Below are positions 19,454-33,434 of a stretch of DNA of 64,000 bases, in pieces. The DNA lies in NCBI GenBank assembly GCA_001600175.1, contig BCJC01000005.1, positions 1,716,471 through 1,780,470 on the forward strand, given 5' to 3'. Each line of letters starts with the position of its first letter. Positions within the stretch are counted from its first letter, which is position 1. The translations under genes and the position numbers were made by a program. This stretch comes from Erythrobasidium yunnanense. Its lineage: Eukaryota; Basidiomycota; Cystobasidiomycetes; Erythrobasidiales; Erythrobasidiaceae. A model generated the notes under the pieces. The model searched no databases and had not been told where the DNA came from. It was given only the letters and a program-made list of their open reading frames with translations.

Positions 19454-22400
19454 TCATTCTTGGCTGGCCTGAGAATCGCCAGGTGGGGACAGTAAAGCCT
19501 TCAGCTTTGCAGTAGACAAGCCGAAGCGGCTGTCGCGTTCTCTGGTTTCCAAGCCTGAGAGCTTCTCAGGTCATTAGTATTGCTGTATTATTGAACAATG
19601 TAGAAGTAACTGCGAAACTCACCCATCTCATTCTGTACAGTCGTATAGTAATATTAAGTTAGTCAGAAGCAAATAAACGCTCGTATAGCAATCGGGACCG
19701 TAATCAGAACTTACGTATTGCGTCCGTGCGGACAGTTCTGATAGCAATGCGGCATCAGCTCCGCTACATGGAAATTGGCTGCTTGTAAGCTTACCCATGG
19801 CTGATCCATTGTGCCCATATGTCGAACGATCTGTGACAGCCATTTTCAGGATCTTCTAGGGAGGTGATGAGCATGTGCACGCACTGTAGTCATTTGCGGC
19901 TTGTTCAACACTTTTCCGACCATGACACTTGAACGACAGGCTTGCATCGCAAAGAGCTTGCGTGTCTTGGAAGGTCGTCTAGGCACAGTCTACGTCAGCT
20001 GACAGCTCCTACCTCTGACGAAATGGCCTACATCATGCCTGATCCGGTATGTTCTCGCAGAAGGAAGAGTAATTCGTCAAGGTCTACAAACCTCTATATG
20101 AGCCAAAATCTCATCGATTTGTTGCACGACACTCACCTTCGAACGTGAACTCCGTCTTCTTGGTAGCTTTTGCGATAGGCATCGCAACAAGCTTTATACG
20201 CTTGCCAATCTCGGCTTCTTCGTCGAGTTCAATCTCGAACCCATTGAACTTGAGGACTTCCTCATTGTCGATCGCCAGAAGCTCGTCTGAAGCTGGTAAG
20301 TTCAGAATGCGAGGGCTAGAGAGCGGATCAAGCGTATGTATCAGTTGATTGGCCAAAGGGAATTGGTCGAAACTTACATGATAAGACGCTGTGAGTCTAT
20401 CTTGGTGACCTGTTGAAGACGCTCGAAGTTGTACTTCTCGTCAGATGCGTGTTGGCTGGAATTGGAGTTTAGTCAGCAACCCTATGAACATTCAAGTGGA
20501 GTATGCATCTTACTCTATGATCATAAGGTCATCGTGCTGTGATGCTCTGTCTAGCGCTCTGCCTTTGCCCTTCCTATCTATACTATGTCGACGTCTAGCG
20601 ATGATGAACGCGAGATTGAATTGTCCAACAATGTCCATTTGCTCGAAATCGGCCTTGCTGACGAGGCGAGATAGTGTCTGTTTTGCATCTTCTTCAGCAA
20701 CTTCGATACCCGCTCCACCCAGTTCTTCGGTTTCTGCAGACGCTGCTGGAGTATCATGGGCAGAAGTGGTGGAAGCTGCTCGGGAATCCCGTCCTTTTGC
20801 TAGCCTTTTGCGTACGTCCGCCACATCCATTCGCAGCACACCTTCGCGTACTCTGTCAGGCATCCTTTGCGTGTCCATAAGTGGTTCATCGAGTATCTGC
20901 ATGGCCGTATCATCAACAAACTCGGGCGGACTGTTCGTCGGACGAAACAGCGGACGAGACTGCTTCGATGTGGTAGCCACAGGTGCAACCTCGTCTTCCT
21001 CAAACGAGGTATCGATCTCCTCGCTCGGCGCATCCTCTACTGCATCCTTTGACGGATCGACATTCCTCTCTTGCTGGCTGTCCGCGCCCTGTATCGCCGA
21101 AGCGTTCGAGTCGTTCTCGTCCGGGAGCACCTGCCGAGCGAATTGGCGAATGGGAAGCTGGCCAGCCGCACTATCGTTGTCAGACTGGCGGCCTTCCACT
21201 TTTGCGCGTTTGCGTGAAGAAGTCGACGAGTCTGCCGGCTGCATATTCCAGCTCGCTCCAGCCGTGTCTAGCGTCATTTGCATCGGAGCCTTGAACACCG
21301 TTACAGTTCTGCCGTTGATGGTAGTAGAGGGACCAGGAGAGGGCGATGCTGGTCGTGGGCGTTTCAGAATAGCGTCTCCATTCGCTCCTGGTGGCTTCCG
21401 TTTGACTATCTCAGGTTCTGGCTCTTCTGACGAGATTTCCTCCATAGCCCTACTTTTGCCGGCAGACATGCTACGGCGTGTATTTGTAGCTTCATCCTCA
21501 GCACCTTCCATATCGATATCTGCACTGTCAACAGTGCGAGATCGACCACGATCGTCAACAGACGAGGCTGACGAGGTCCTGGACGGAATAGGCGGGCGGC
21601 CAGAAGGTTCCGCAGACCGCTTGCTCGTGCTTGAGCTCCCGTTTTGCGTATCGGACATCTGAACACGACCTTCTTTTGTGAGGTTCGAGGCATTCATGGA
21701 GTATGTCGACCGACAGGGTTCAAAAAGAGCCTCCAATGCTGCCTGTGACGGGAATGTCAGCAACGTCCCGGCTGAACAAGAGTAATGTACGTACCTTGAC
21801 GCTGTCCAGTAAGCTCTTCTCCGACTGCATGAAGATGGTCCGCTTATCCGGCGAGACATTGACATCGTATGTATCTGTTCCATGGAATGGATGAGCCTCA
21901 CGAATGCTCATGCGAGCCTTGTCACCAACCTTTGGGTAGCTGGAAGTCGGCCACTACAGATGGGAAATGATGAGGTACGTATGTCTTGTAGATCTCGTTG
22001 AAAGCTTTCGAGATAGCCTGCATTGTAAAGTCAGATCTGATAAATTCGCAAGGCAAGACGCGCTTACCTTCCCCTCAAATGGTCGCCCATTCACATAGAA
22101 GAATTGCCTATCACCGCTAGTTCGGCCATTACCTGGACTGGGCTTTGAGATCAGACCCTTGACTTGTATGTCCGTCGTTCTGCATCGCTCGATTCAGCCT
22201 ATCGTAATCGATCGAGTGCGAAGATGCTTACAGCTCGGTCACGCCTACTGCTCGAAGCACCCGCTTCTCGGCAGCTACAGATACGTCTAGCGAGAAGTCC
22301 ATTAGGGTCAAGGCGGCTTTTGCAGTGAAGAGCATCGCATAGTTATCGCGGCTGTTCTTTCCATCCGTCTTGAATAGTACCTGCGCCGGTTTTTTGCTGA

Positions 22401-23321
22401 TCAACGGTAAGAATCAGATTATAGACAGCCTTCAGACACGATTGCACTTACGTTTGTTGGTTTGATAGCGATATACGGACTCCGGTGCTGATCAAGCCAT
22501 ATGCCTGTAGGATTGTCTGCGCGTGTCCAAATTGTTTCTTGCAGTTCTTCTCGAACTCCTTCCGGCGGACCGGCACAGTCACGAACAGATTAGATACACA
22601 AGTTGTTGTACCGCGCTGTTACACAAGTGTAGCATCAGCAATGCAAGCTTAGGCAAAGGTCCTATCGACGCACTGTACGTGCCGTCTTGCCAGGTTTTGG
22701 GCGGACATTCCCTTGTCTATCGAATAGCAGAATGGTCGCAGCACTTTCTTCTTCCGTTCTTGTAGTGATAGCAACATCCGCCAATTGGCATAAACTGCTC
22801 AGGGCTTCACCTCGAAACCCAAAGGAAGAGACATCGACGATGCCATCATAGCTTTGCAGTTTGGAAGTATGACTCTTGAGAGCTGTTGGAAGGAAGGGAG
22901 AGGGCGCTAAGTCAGGGAACGGACGAAGAGCTTCGCGTAGATTGCATTGGAACGTCGCCCGTACCGACGCTGGCATAGTCTGTAGGGCTGATTCCAGATC
23001 CATCATCGACTACTTCAATAGAAGTGACACCATAGTCCTTGAAGCGTACATCTTCATTTGAAAGTGTTTTGAGCATTGATTGCGACCGGCTTCTTGTTGT
23101 TTCTCGCATTGAGAGACTTACCGATATTCTTCGCGCCAGCGTCCAAGCTATTCTCTACGAGTTCTTTGACGGCTGTTGCAAGATCTACGATGACCTGTCC
23201 GCTCGTAATGCGATGAACGCTGCTCGCATCAATGGCTTTGTTTGCGCATTTCTTCGAAAGTCAGCCTGCTCCATAATGGCGATGTTACGACGGCAGTCTC
23301 ACCTCTGATAGAGCCCTCCAT
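19454..23321 (-). CDS. PMS1: DNA mismatch-repair protein PMS1 (MutL-alpha endonuclease subunit)
   Basis: A large intron-rich gene. N-terminal GHKL ATPase motifs appear in order: [38 protein letters not shown] and [12 protein letters not shown]. The middle is a disordered Ser/Arg/Asp-rich linker of about 400 residues. The C-terminal domain has [13 protein letters not shown], the endonuclease motif [12 protein letters not shown] (split by an intron at about 20459-20516), [10 protein letters not shown] and the zinc motif CPHGR. These residues define an eukaryotic PMS2/yeast Pms1-type nicking subunit that pairs with Mlh1. The last exons are tiny (19715-19737 and 19623-19632), then a terminal exon ends at 19454. 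The extreme C-terminus (36 residues after the zinc motif) looks divergent. Confidence 0.93.
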
Positions 23322-23724
23322 ACTGTCAAAAACTCGAGAGACCGCGCATCGTCAGGTGTTCATCTTCCTGGTTGAGCAAGATGAGAGAGCGCCCTGCGTC
23401 TTGGCTAGCATGAGCAGCAAGCTGTTCAAAGCGATACTCCCTCATGCGCCTGCACAGCGAGCACTTATGCTGTTACACTTACATCTACGCCGTTGGCCTA
23501 CTGGGCAAGTCCTGAAGTTGGGGTTCGTTAGGTGCATACAAGCCATCTGCACGGTGTCATCAGGCTACGATACGTACTGCTAGATAGCAAGGTAATGATC
23601 AGCTTCTACACAGCACTTCTATGGGTCGATGGGCAATATGCTCGATTTGTTTCATCAAAAGCTGAATGACTGGCAGACAACCTAGCCGTCCAGTCTAGTT
23701 GAGGTATACACAGTATTACTTCAT
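23322..23724. other. Intergenic region, no gene seen
   Basis: About 400 bases between the PMS1 start and the stop of the first CipC-like gene. No coding signal is recognised. Confidence 0.4.
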
Positions 23725-24697
23725 CTAGTATTCCTCTCGATGATGTCTACCATGATGACGCTCTCCCTCTCCCTGGTACTGATTCTGCCCTCCATACTGT
23801 CCAGGGCCTTGATCAAACCCTCCTTGTTGGCCGTATCCTCCCTGAGGACCTCCGTATCCTCCTTGTTGCTGATATCCTCCTTGCTGAGGGTAGCCTCCCT
23901 GTTGCTGGTACCCGCCTTGTTGACCATAGCCTCCCTGCTGAGGATACTCTTGGGGAGGACCGCCGTAATTCTGGTTTCCGTACCCTCCTTGCTGACCTCC
24001 ATATCCTCCTCCTCCTTGGCGATACTGGTCGAAAGACTGCTGGTCGAAGCGCTGCTCTACTCGATCTGCAGTAACGATGGCTCAGCTACGGCACGTCGTG
24101 AGCGCAAGAAGGACAACTCACTGCGAGCTTCATGCTGAGCTCTCTCGCGGTCTAAGAAATCTAACCCTTTCGTCTCGAACAGTTTGTCCGCCTATCAAAT
24201 CAAACAAGGTTTAGGTTCTCATCAGCTCCGATAATGAAAGCGCATGTATATCAGATCGTGATGACATACCTCTGCACCGGCAAAGCCAGCAAGAAGTTCT
24301 TTGGCGAATTGATGATTCTCTACTTTGCCGTTCCGCTCTTCGTACTGCTCAAACTTTCGCTCGGCTTCAAAGGTCTGCGCATATGCACAACGTATGCATT
24401 AGCTAATAACGTATATAGACGAAGGAATACAGCTTACGGCAGCACCGGCTAGGAGCTCATGCGAGAAATGCGAACGGTGCTCTTCGGGGTTCATGTTCTG
24501 TAGGCCATGAAACCGTGAGCGTTGTACATACAGGTAATAGGCTGCAAACGTACTTGGACTCGTTCAAAGTCTCGTCTGTCATCGTCGTTGCTGAACCCTG
24601 CGTGACGCGTAGAGAAGGTGGAGGTGGAGATGGACGGGAAACCATCAGCATTGCTTCACGCTGCAAGTAAGAGTAGTAGACTGCACTTACAACCCAT
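23725..24697 (-). CDS. CipC-like protein 1, with a Gln-Gly-Gly-Tyr repeat tail
   Basis: A multi-exon gene whose first coding exon is only 7 nt (ATGGGTT), giving MGWFSNDDDRRDFERVQ after splicing. The CipC family body follows over several exons: HRSHFSHELLAGAA, FEAERKFEQYEE, HQFAKELLAGFAGAEADK and LFETKGLDFLDRERAQ. After the body come about 110 residues of imperfect QQGGY/PQQGGY repeats and a His/Arg/Glu end. CipC proteins are small cytosolic fungal proteins induced by concanamycin or stress, with unclear function. The repeat tail is absent from the tandem paralog at 25700-26374, so it looks like a gain here and may make the protein prone to condensation or aggregation (inference). Confidence 0.85.
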
Positions 24698-25699
24698 TGT
24701 ATATACTTGCGACTTGGTTGTGATAGGTTACTTTGATATTAGGTTAGATACGAGCAAAGAGAAAGAGAGCACGGTCGACTAAGGCTGGCTCTACTGTGAA
24801 TTCAGATGCTGTGCTCTTGCGCAATCGCTCTCCTCGCTAAGTACACTTTCAGGGGCAGCTGCGGCTGTCGTGATATTTTTGGATCTCTCAGCCTCTGCTC
24901 GACATCAGCAACGCGTCTACAGAGACTGTCTGGTTCTCGCAAAACCTATCGAACAGCAATAGTGTATTGATGCAGCACGTCCTCTGCTCGAGAATTCTCG
25001 AGAAGCTGAAGCGACCGGCTCTCGTCGTTCTTGTTCCTTTCCCACTTCAACTGGATTTTTCGTCTTCTTGGGGCCAGCGTTTAGCTGATGCATGCTGCTG
25101 GCTGCAAGCTCTATATTGGCAGCTGACCCGGTGCTGTTGCGCTCGACGATCCCTGCATCAATCGCTCTTGGGCTTTTGGACTGCCCCCTGCTTCTGTCCA
25201 TAACGCTGCTGCGCGACCCAGTACGATCCTTCAGCAACTTCGTATCGTCAGTCTCATGGAAGGGAGGCATCGCTGCAACGGTCTCTACCAACCCTCTCAC
25301 TTTCTGACATGTTCCGCCGACCAACCAGCAGCTTGGCCAGACGAGCAGCTGGAACAGGCGCAGGCGACTAGATCATGCCAAGACAGCCATACAGAGGCTG
25401 CAAAGATCGAGTGTTGATACTGCCGATGCGGCTCTCCGACTCTGCCTATATCGACTTTTCGAGCTCGCCCTTCTTCGATGATCTGTATCTTTAGCTCGAG
25501 GGATGCATCTACAAGGCTCGCCCTTCCTCACGATTCGAGATAAGACTTCGTTGCATTCCGTCTAGCTGAGAGAGATGTATCATGGAACCACATCGAGAAC
25601 AACAAGGCGAAGGCTGCTAACATTCTCACAACTGGCTAGGCTGCTTGACTAATTAATCTACCCTCCCTGCTGACGATGTGTTCCTACCATGATATCCAT
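24698..25699. other. Spacer between the two CipC-like genes
   Basis: About 1 kb. A minus-strand frame of 135 codons (24917-25324) has a polar, Ser/Arg/Lys-rich composition that could be coding, but it has no recognised domain and no paired splice sites that I trust. Otherwise nothing seen. Confidence 0.35.
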
Positions 25700-26374
25700 C
25701 TAGTAGTTGCCCTGTCGGTAGTTGTTGAATGTCTGCTCATCGAATCGCTCCTCGACATTTTCTTCAGGGAAATAGGGCTCAGCTTTGGATGCACCGTCTT
25801 ACGGAGGTGAAAACTCACGCTGAGCATGTCGCTTGGCCTTCTCTCTATCCAAGAAGTCGAGACCTTTCGACTCGAACAATTTATCGGCCTGCAAAGTCAC
25901 ATATTCAAGTTTCAGTCCACAGCCTCGGACGGGAAAAATCAGATGTAGACACACCTCAGCACCAGCGAAACCAGCAAGGAGTTCTTTGGCGAATTGATGG
26001 TTCTCGACCTTTCCGTTGTTCTGTTCGTACTGCTCGAACTTGCGCTCGGCTTCGAAGGTCTGTCATGCAGCGGGAGCCGACTGATCAGGTAGTGGACTGG
26101 TGGGAAGAGGATGAGACGTACGGCAGCACCGGCTAGGAGTTCATGAGAGAACTTCGATTTGTGTTCCTGAGGGTCGAGGTTCTGCGGGGACAGGAGTATC
26201 AGGATGAATGTTTGAGGGGCGAGGAATCAGTATGTATGTGACTCACCTGGACCTGCTCGTAGGCCTCTCTGTCGTTGTCATTGCTGAACCCTGTGATGAC
26301 ATGACGCGTAGATTGAGTGAGCCCGCAGTCCAATGAGGCAGGGCATAAATTGATAGACTGTGCTTACAACCCAT
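25700..26374 (-). CDS. CipC-like protein 2
   Basis: Tandem paralog of the gene at 23725-24697 with the same architecture: a 7-nt first coding exon (ATGGGTT), then GFSNDNDREAYEQVQ, HKSKFSHELLAGAA, FEAERKFEQYEQ, HQFAKELLAGFAGAEADK and LFESKGLDFLDREKAK. It ends soon after with VEERFDEQTFNNYRQGNY, lacking the Gln/Gly/Tyr repeat. Intron positions look conserved between the two copies, indicating DNA-level tandem duplication. The CipC family is linked to stress responses; the specific role is not known. Confidence 0.88.
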
Positions 26375-26858
26375 TGTAGATGTAGTGTTACTTGGTGTTT
26401 AAGCTGGGAGAAGTGGTATGAAGGAAAGAGAGAAGCATTCATGCTGATTTGCAGGGATTATATAGGCTGTGCGTCGACATCGCAACGTGAACGGGTCTAG
26501 TCTTCGGTGCATTACGTGCGTGATGTAAGGTCCTCCTGCAGAATCTTTATTTTTGGGATCTGCCCTCTTACGCGTGTCTATTTCCAGCGAGGGATTCTTT
26601 CTGGGAATCAGAACGACAGCACGTCGCTCCAGCACCGCAGAGGTTAGATGTAAGATATGATGTACTTCTGCGATACTCATGTCAACTCGAAGTCGTTCCT
26701 CTCCTTCTGAAAATCCTGCTCTCCGGCTGTGCTCCGGGCTGCTGCTGCCTCGTGCTCAATCATCAACGATGGCGCAAGCAAGAGAGAGAGGAAAGCGGAC
26801 TCTGCTTCTTGGCTCTGCTCCAACTCGTCAAGTCTGAGTAGCAATATATACCCTCGTA
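26375..26858. other. Divergent intergenic region
   Basis: About 480 bases between the starts of CipC-like 2 (-) and cystathionine gamma-lyase (+). It should hold both promoters. No gene seen. Confidence 0.4.
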
Positions 26859-28464
26859 ATGTCACCCTCTCTGCTGCATCAAGAGATACCCTCGTCAAAT
26901 GGCCAGCATGATCAGGTCTCGAATGGTGTAAAAGCAACGAATGAGCACTTCGCTACAAGATTAATTCATGTAGGATCATCAGCGTCAGAAGAGACGGGCG
27001 CTGTACAGCCTGCGATATCCCTCTCGACCACGTTCAAGCAGGCCAGCGTCGGAGTCACAAAGGTGTCTGGGAAAGCATATCGAACATCATCTTACACACA
27101 AGAACTGACATATATGTACAGGGCTATGAATATACACGCTCGCTTAACCCAAATAGACTGGCCTTCGAGAGCTTGATCGCCTCGCTCGAACTGCCAGAAG
27201 CCGTTTCTCAGACGCAAGACTTCAGTTCTGAAGAACGTACAAGACCCGAGAACCTTCCTAGTGCCCTTGCATTCGCCAGCGGGAGTGCTGCTCTGCAAGC
27301 CGTCATTTCTGCACTCGTGAAAGCGAACGGACATGTCATAGCAGTAAACGATGTGTATGGCGGCACCTATCGCTATCTCACGAAAGTAGCTGTAAATTCA
27401 GGCATCACTACGACCTTCGTGGAGATGAGCGCTCCGGAAACGGTAGAAGACCTGCAAGAGCATAGAGAAACAGTCGCGGCACGTATAGAAGCTGCGTTCA
27501 AGCCGGAAACACAGCTCGTGTGGATAGAGACGCCCACAAACCCTACTCTCCGCCTGGTGGATATCCGCCTAGTGGTGGAGATCGCACATCGGCATGGCGC
27601 ACTCGTCGCTGTAGACAATACTTTCCTCTCGCCGTACTATCAGAGACCGCTAGAGATGGGGGCAGACATAGTCTCGCATAGTGCGACGAAGTACCTCAAT
27701 GGCTTTTCTGAGCAAGTCCTATCTACAACCATGTTTTCCATTCCTTTGCTGAAGTAATCCTCCTGCAGCGTACTCATGGGCGTCCTTGTAGCGCCCAATA
27801 AGGAGGTACTCGACAAGCTCAGATTCTACCAGAATGCATCTGGTGCCGTTCCGTCAGCTTTCGACTGCTGGCTTGCTCAACGAGGCGCCAAAACGCTTGC
27901 ATTACGCATGCTTCAGCATGGCATCAACGCTCTTTCCATCGCACGCTGGCTGGACTCCCAATCCTGGGTCCGCGAAGTCATTTACCCAGGTCTAGGAGGT
28001 GCACGCAGGAGTGCAGCTCGACATCTAGCGTGGAAACAGCTTTCTGGAACAGCGAAGGAGAAGATTACCGAGATCGGATATACTGAAGAATCGGGCTTTC
28101 CGTATGGCGGGATGGTCAGCTTTAGATTGGACACGTCAAAAGCGAAAGAGGCTGGGAAAGAAGCGGCACAGGTCTCCTCGGACTTCTTGTCGGCTTTGAA
28201 GGTCTTCACGCTGGCTGAGAGCTTGGGAGGAGTGGAGTCGTTGGCAGAGTGAGTCTACGTCCGTAACACTCCTGCTTACGAATTGGCTAATTAGGCTCGC
28301 TCAGACTCCCATCGCTTATGACCCACGCAAGCATCTCGGATGAAGATAGAGCAAAGCTAGGCATCACCGACGAACTGATCAGACTGTCTTGCGGTATAGA
28401 AGACGTACGCGATCTAGAGCATGATTTAAAGCGGGCAGCCGAGCAGGTCCTGAAAGTCGATTAG
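26859..28464 (+). CDS. CYS3: Cystathionine gamma-lyase (Cys/Met metabolism PLP enzyme)
   Basis: Four exons, about 475 residues. Family signatures: FATRLIHVGSSASEETGAV, AISLSTTFKQ, YEYTRSLNPNR, AFASGSAALQAVI, VDNTFLSPYYQRPLEMGAD, and SATKYLNG with the PLP-binding Lys, then FTLAESLGGVESL. The enzyme cleaves cystathionine to cysteine, 2-oxobutyrate and ammonia in reverse transsulphuration. Introns: about 27064-27120 (GT-AG), 27712-27768 (GC-AG, donor GCAAGT) and one at about 28250-28304. The second must use a GC donor to give NGFSDVLMGV. A cystathionine gamma-synthase-like function is less likely given the lyase-type N-terminus. Confidence 0.92.
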
Positions 28465-28622
28465 ATCAGCTTCGGCTGGGCTTTGCTCAATACATAGCAT
28501 GTCGTGGAGTATGTTGTGAAAGGAAAGGAAGCGAAGTCCACGCTTCTAACCTGAGTCACCGGAACAATCATGCCGGGTCAGCCCGCCCGCCCAACTTGGC
28601 TATCGCCAGATCTGAGAGAAAG

Positions 28623-30612
<1,990 letters not shown>

Positions 30613-30818
30613 TCAACAACAGTCTTCCTACTTCTCCTCGTTATAACAAAGTGCATGCTACTCCATTCCTACTTGGGCGGTATATACAAACTACTCATCT
30701 GGATCCATTGAACGACTGTGTATAAAGCATGCAGTTACAGCAAGTAGTATGCATCATGATGTAATAAGCATGGTCATATAATCGGGCAGTAAATCTCAAA
30801 CGACATCTTTCAGGGCTT

Positions 30819-33295
30819 TCACCGGCCGACATTTTCCACACCAGAGATATTCGCCAGAGTCCGTCTGAGCAAGTCCCACTCATTCTCGCGGGGTGTTGCA
30901 AGACTGCCGATGTCGTAGATGTATACCTTGCCATCGCTTGACCCGACAGCAGCGTGCCGGCCATCTCGCTTGTCCCAAGCTAGCTTATTGAGCCCGCGAT
31001 AAGTGTTTTCTTGCCCGACTTGCGTAGATACAGCAGGCACCTAGCGGATGATAGTTAGCGAGGCATCAATAGTCAAGCAGGCCATTGCATACCTCTGTAT
31101 CGGCATTCATGTTCCAGATGTTGAAGTTGCTAGATGCGTCGACTGTGCCGAAGACTGCAGGGTGTGCAGGATGCCATTTCGCGTCCAAGACATAGTCGTT
31201 GGCTTCTTCGAATGTATATAACGGCGCGATCCCGCCAGATGTGGCGCTACTTCCAGCTGAATGTGCAGCAATGCTTGCAGGATTCGCAGAAGATGCTGAA
31301 GTAGATCCGCGACTTCTCCATAGCCTCACAGTCCAGTCTACTCCGCACGAAAGGAACAGATCCGAGAAGTCTATAGGTCCGGCTAGCGGATGGAAGTCCA
31401 TGCCTAGCACCGGACCAGAGTGCGATTTGTACGTCTCTCCTTGTAGCAAACCAGCTTTTGCACCTGCTCGATCGTATCGATTCGCAGCGTATATATTGCC
31501 TTCTTCCGTCCCTACTAGCAGTGTCGTAGTTTCGTTGCCTTGGAAAGCCAAGCTTGTTATACTGACTTCGTCCGTCTTGGGATGCTGAGGATGAAGGAGT
31601 TCAAGTGTCTCTTGAGGCCGCGCTAGCATGTCTAGGCTCCATGAGCAGACGGTGCCGTCCGTAGAAGCAGTAATGAGATTGTGCGCGTTTTGCGTGCCGA
31701 CTAGCTGAAGAGAGTAGATTGGATGCGTATGACCTGATGCACTCAGAGGCGACTTGAGGACGGGCAAGGACTTCGACCGCGTATCCCAGACCAGAACTTG
31801 GCCAGCATACGTCCCGCCGATGATCAGATTCGGGTGAAAGGGCGAGAAGGCGACAGAAAGGACGTCCGACTAGCCAATAGTAAGCGTCGGCACGGATCAA
31901 GCCAAGGACATGATAAGAAGTGCTCACCTGAGAATGAAAGACAAATTCCGGCCGATTCACAAGGTGCATATTCCAGACACACGCTATACCATCTGGGTCG
32001 GCCAAGCTCATCGCATTCTTGTTATATGCTGCGACGCTGAGTTCTGGAAACTTGGGTGACCAGTCCAGACTTGTCACCGAGCGGTTCTTGCACCACCGCG
32101 GATCGTAGAAGGCGCATACTTGCTTGACGCGCTTTTCGCGGTCATCTCTGTAGATCATGTCAACAGCAAGCTCAGATTGAAGTAAGGGACAGGCGACTAC
32201 TCACAGGCCGGCATCTCCGTCACCTATCGTGTAGTCGCGCAGGTAGTCGTATTTATCGTTCAACGCACGCTCCAGAATCTTGCTCGAGCTATCTAAGAAG
32301 GTCTGAAACTCGCTCGAAGTATAGATATTCGACAAGTCGGCTTTCGAGAGCGCTTCATTCCTAGCTTTCTCGGCTTCTTTGGCGCTCTCTTCAGCTTCTA
32401 GACGCTCTATCTCCTTTTGCATCTCTATCTCTTTGAGTATGCGCGCCCGAATTTCTGCTTCTGTAGCTTGAATCGCTCGCGATTCCTCTTCTTCCTGATC
32501 ATTGTTCAGCGCGTCTATGCCGGTCGAGGTATGCCTTGTATACTTGCTCTCTGGAATCTCGACAGTCTGTATCGCTTTGTCGTAGGTAGTTGGTTTCGGC
32601 TTCGGAGGTGGTAAGATTGGCGTAGGCAATAGCTGAGCTGGAGAAGGAATGCTTTGCGCTAAGGAATCAGGAAGGCTGGCGAAGCATACATAAGTATGTG
32701 ATGCAGTAGGAGAGTCCTGAAAACGCACAGGCTTGACGTGCCAATTGCAGCTTCGCCTGTGACGCTTCCAGCTGGCCCAGCGCCAGATATCTGTCCATGC
32801 GCATTGATACTAGACAAGCTTGCATTCCCACTCTCGCTTTCTATTCTATCTCTGTCGCTGGTTGTTGTTTCGCTAAGACGACTCGTGCGGCCGCTGACGC
32901 TTCTGTCATTTCCTGCGCTTGTTCCAGCTACAGTAGAGCCTTGTCTGTCTCTCGGTGAGACTGTCCCGCTGCCCAGTAAGCTTGAAACTAGGTCATCGAG
33001 CTGCGCGCGCGTTGAAGGCGGTCTTTCACGGTCAGTACCAGGTGTCTGGGCATGATTAGGTCAGGACATTGAGGATATTTTGAAGCATTTCGTGGATGGA
33101 TAGAACACACGCTACGCCCGCTCTTTGTATCTGATAGCTGGGCTTGCCGTTCAAGTCGCGTTTTCCTGAGTTCAGCGAGTTTGGCTTTCTTTGCTTCGAT
33201 TTCAGCCTCTTTGGGGGTAAGGTGGCAGTATCAGATTGTTGATATCTTCTTATAACAATTCAAAGGTCTTCAGGCTCACTCCGCCGCGATTCCAT
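30819..33295 (-). CDS. Cytoplasmic dynein intermediate chain
   Basis: A multi-exon gene of roughly 640-700 residues. The first exon (from 33295) splices to give MESRRKAEIEAKKAKLAELR, the coiled coil that binds dynactin p150 in this family. A Ser-rich linker is followed by a candidate light-chain site (YDKAIQTVEIPE). A Glu/Lys/Arg coiled-coil segment and DYTIGDGDAGL precede a WD40 beta-propeller: VTSLDWSPKFPELSVAAYNK, ACVWNMHLVNRPEFVF, DWTVRLWRS, HPAVFGTVDASSNFNIWNMN, NKLAWDKRDGRHAAVGSSDG. The protein links the dynein heavy chain to dynactin and cargo. Confidence 0.9.
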
Positions 33296-33434
33296 TTGAA
33301 ATGCTTGCTGGTCTATCTTCTGCTAAATGTCGATAAGGCAAAGAGTGTTGAAACGGCTTAACCTTCTGTCAACTGGCCAGTCTAACATCAATACAATATA
33401 TCATACTGGCTACACAACACCACATTTATCCTCC

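Noticed and set aside
20445-21662. A 405-codon plus-strand frame
   Set aside because: It is antisense to the PMS1 linker exon and has no domain; the minus-strand frame carries conserved PMS1 motifs.
23721-24002. A charged 93-codon minus-strand frame
   Set aside because: It is the wrong frame of the CipC-like 1 repeat exon; the Gln-Gly-Gly-Tyr frame splices to the CipC body.
24917-25324. A 135-codon minus-strand frame between the CipC genes
   Set aside because: Composition is plausible, but there is no domain, no conserved start and no splice partner. Not enough to call a gene.
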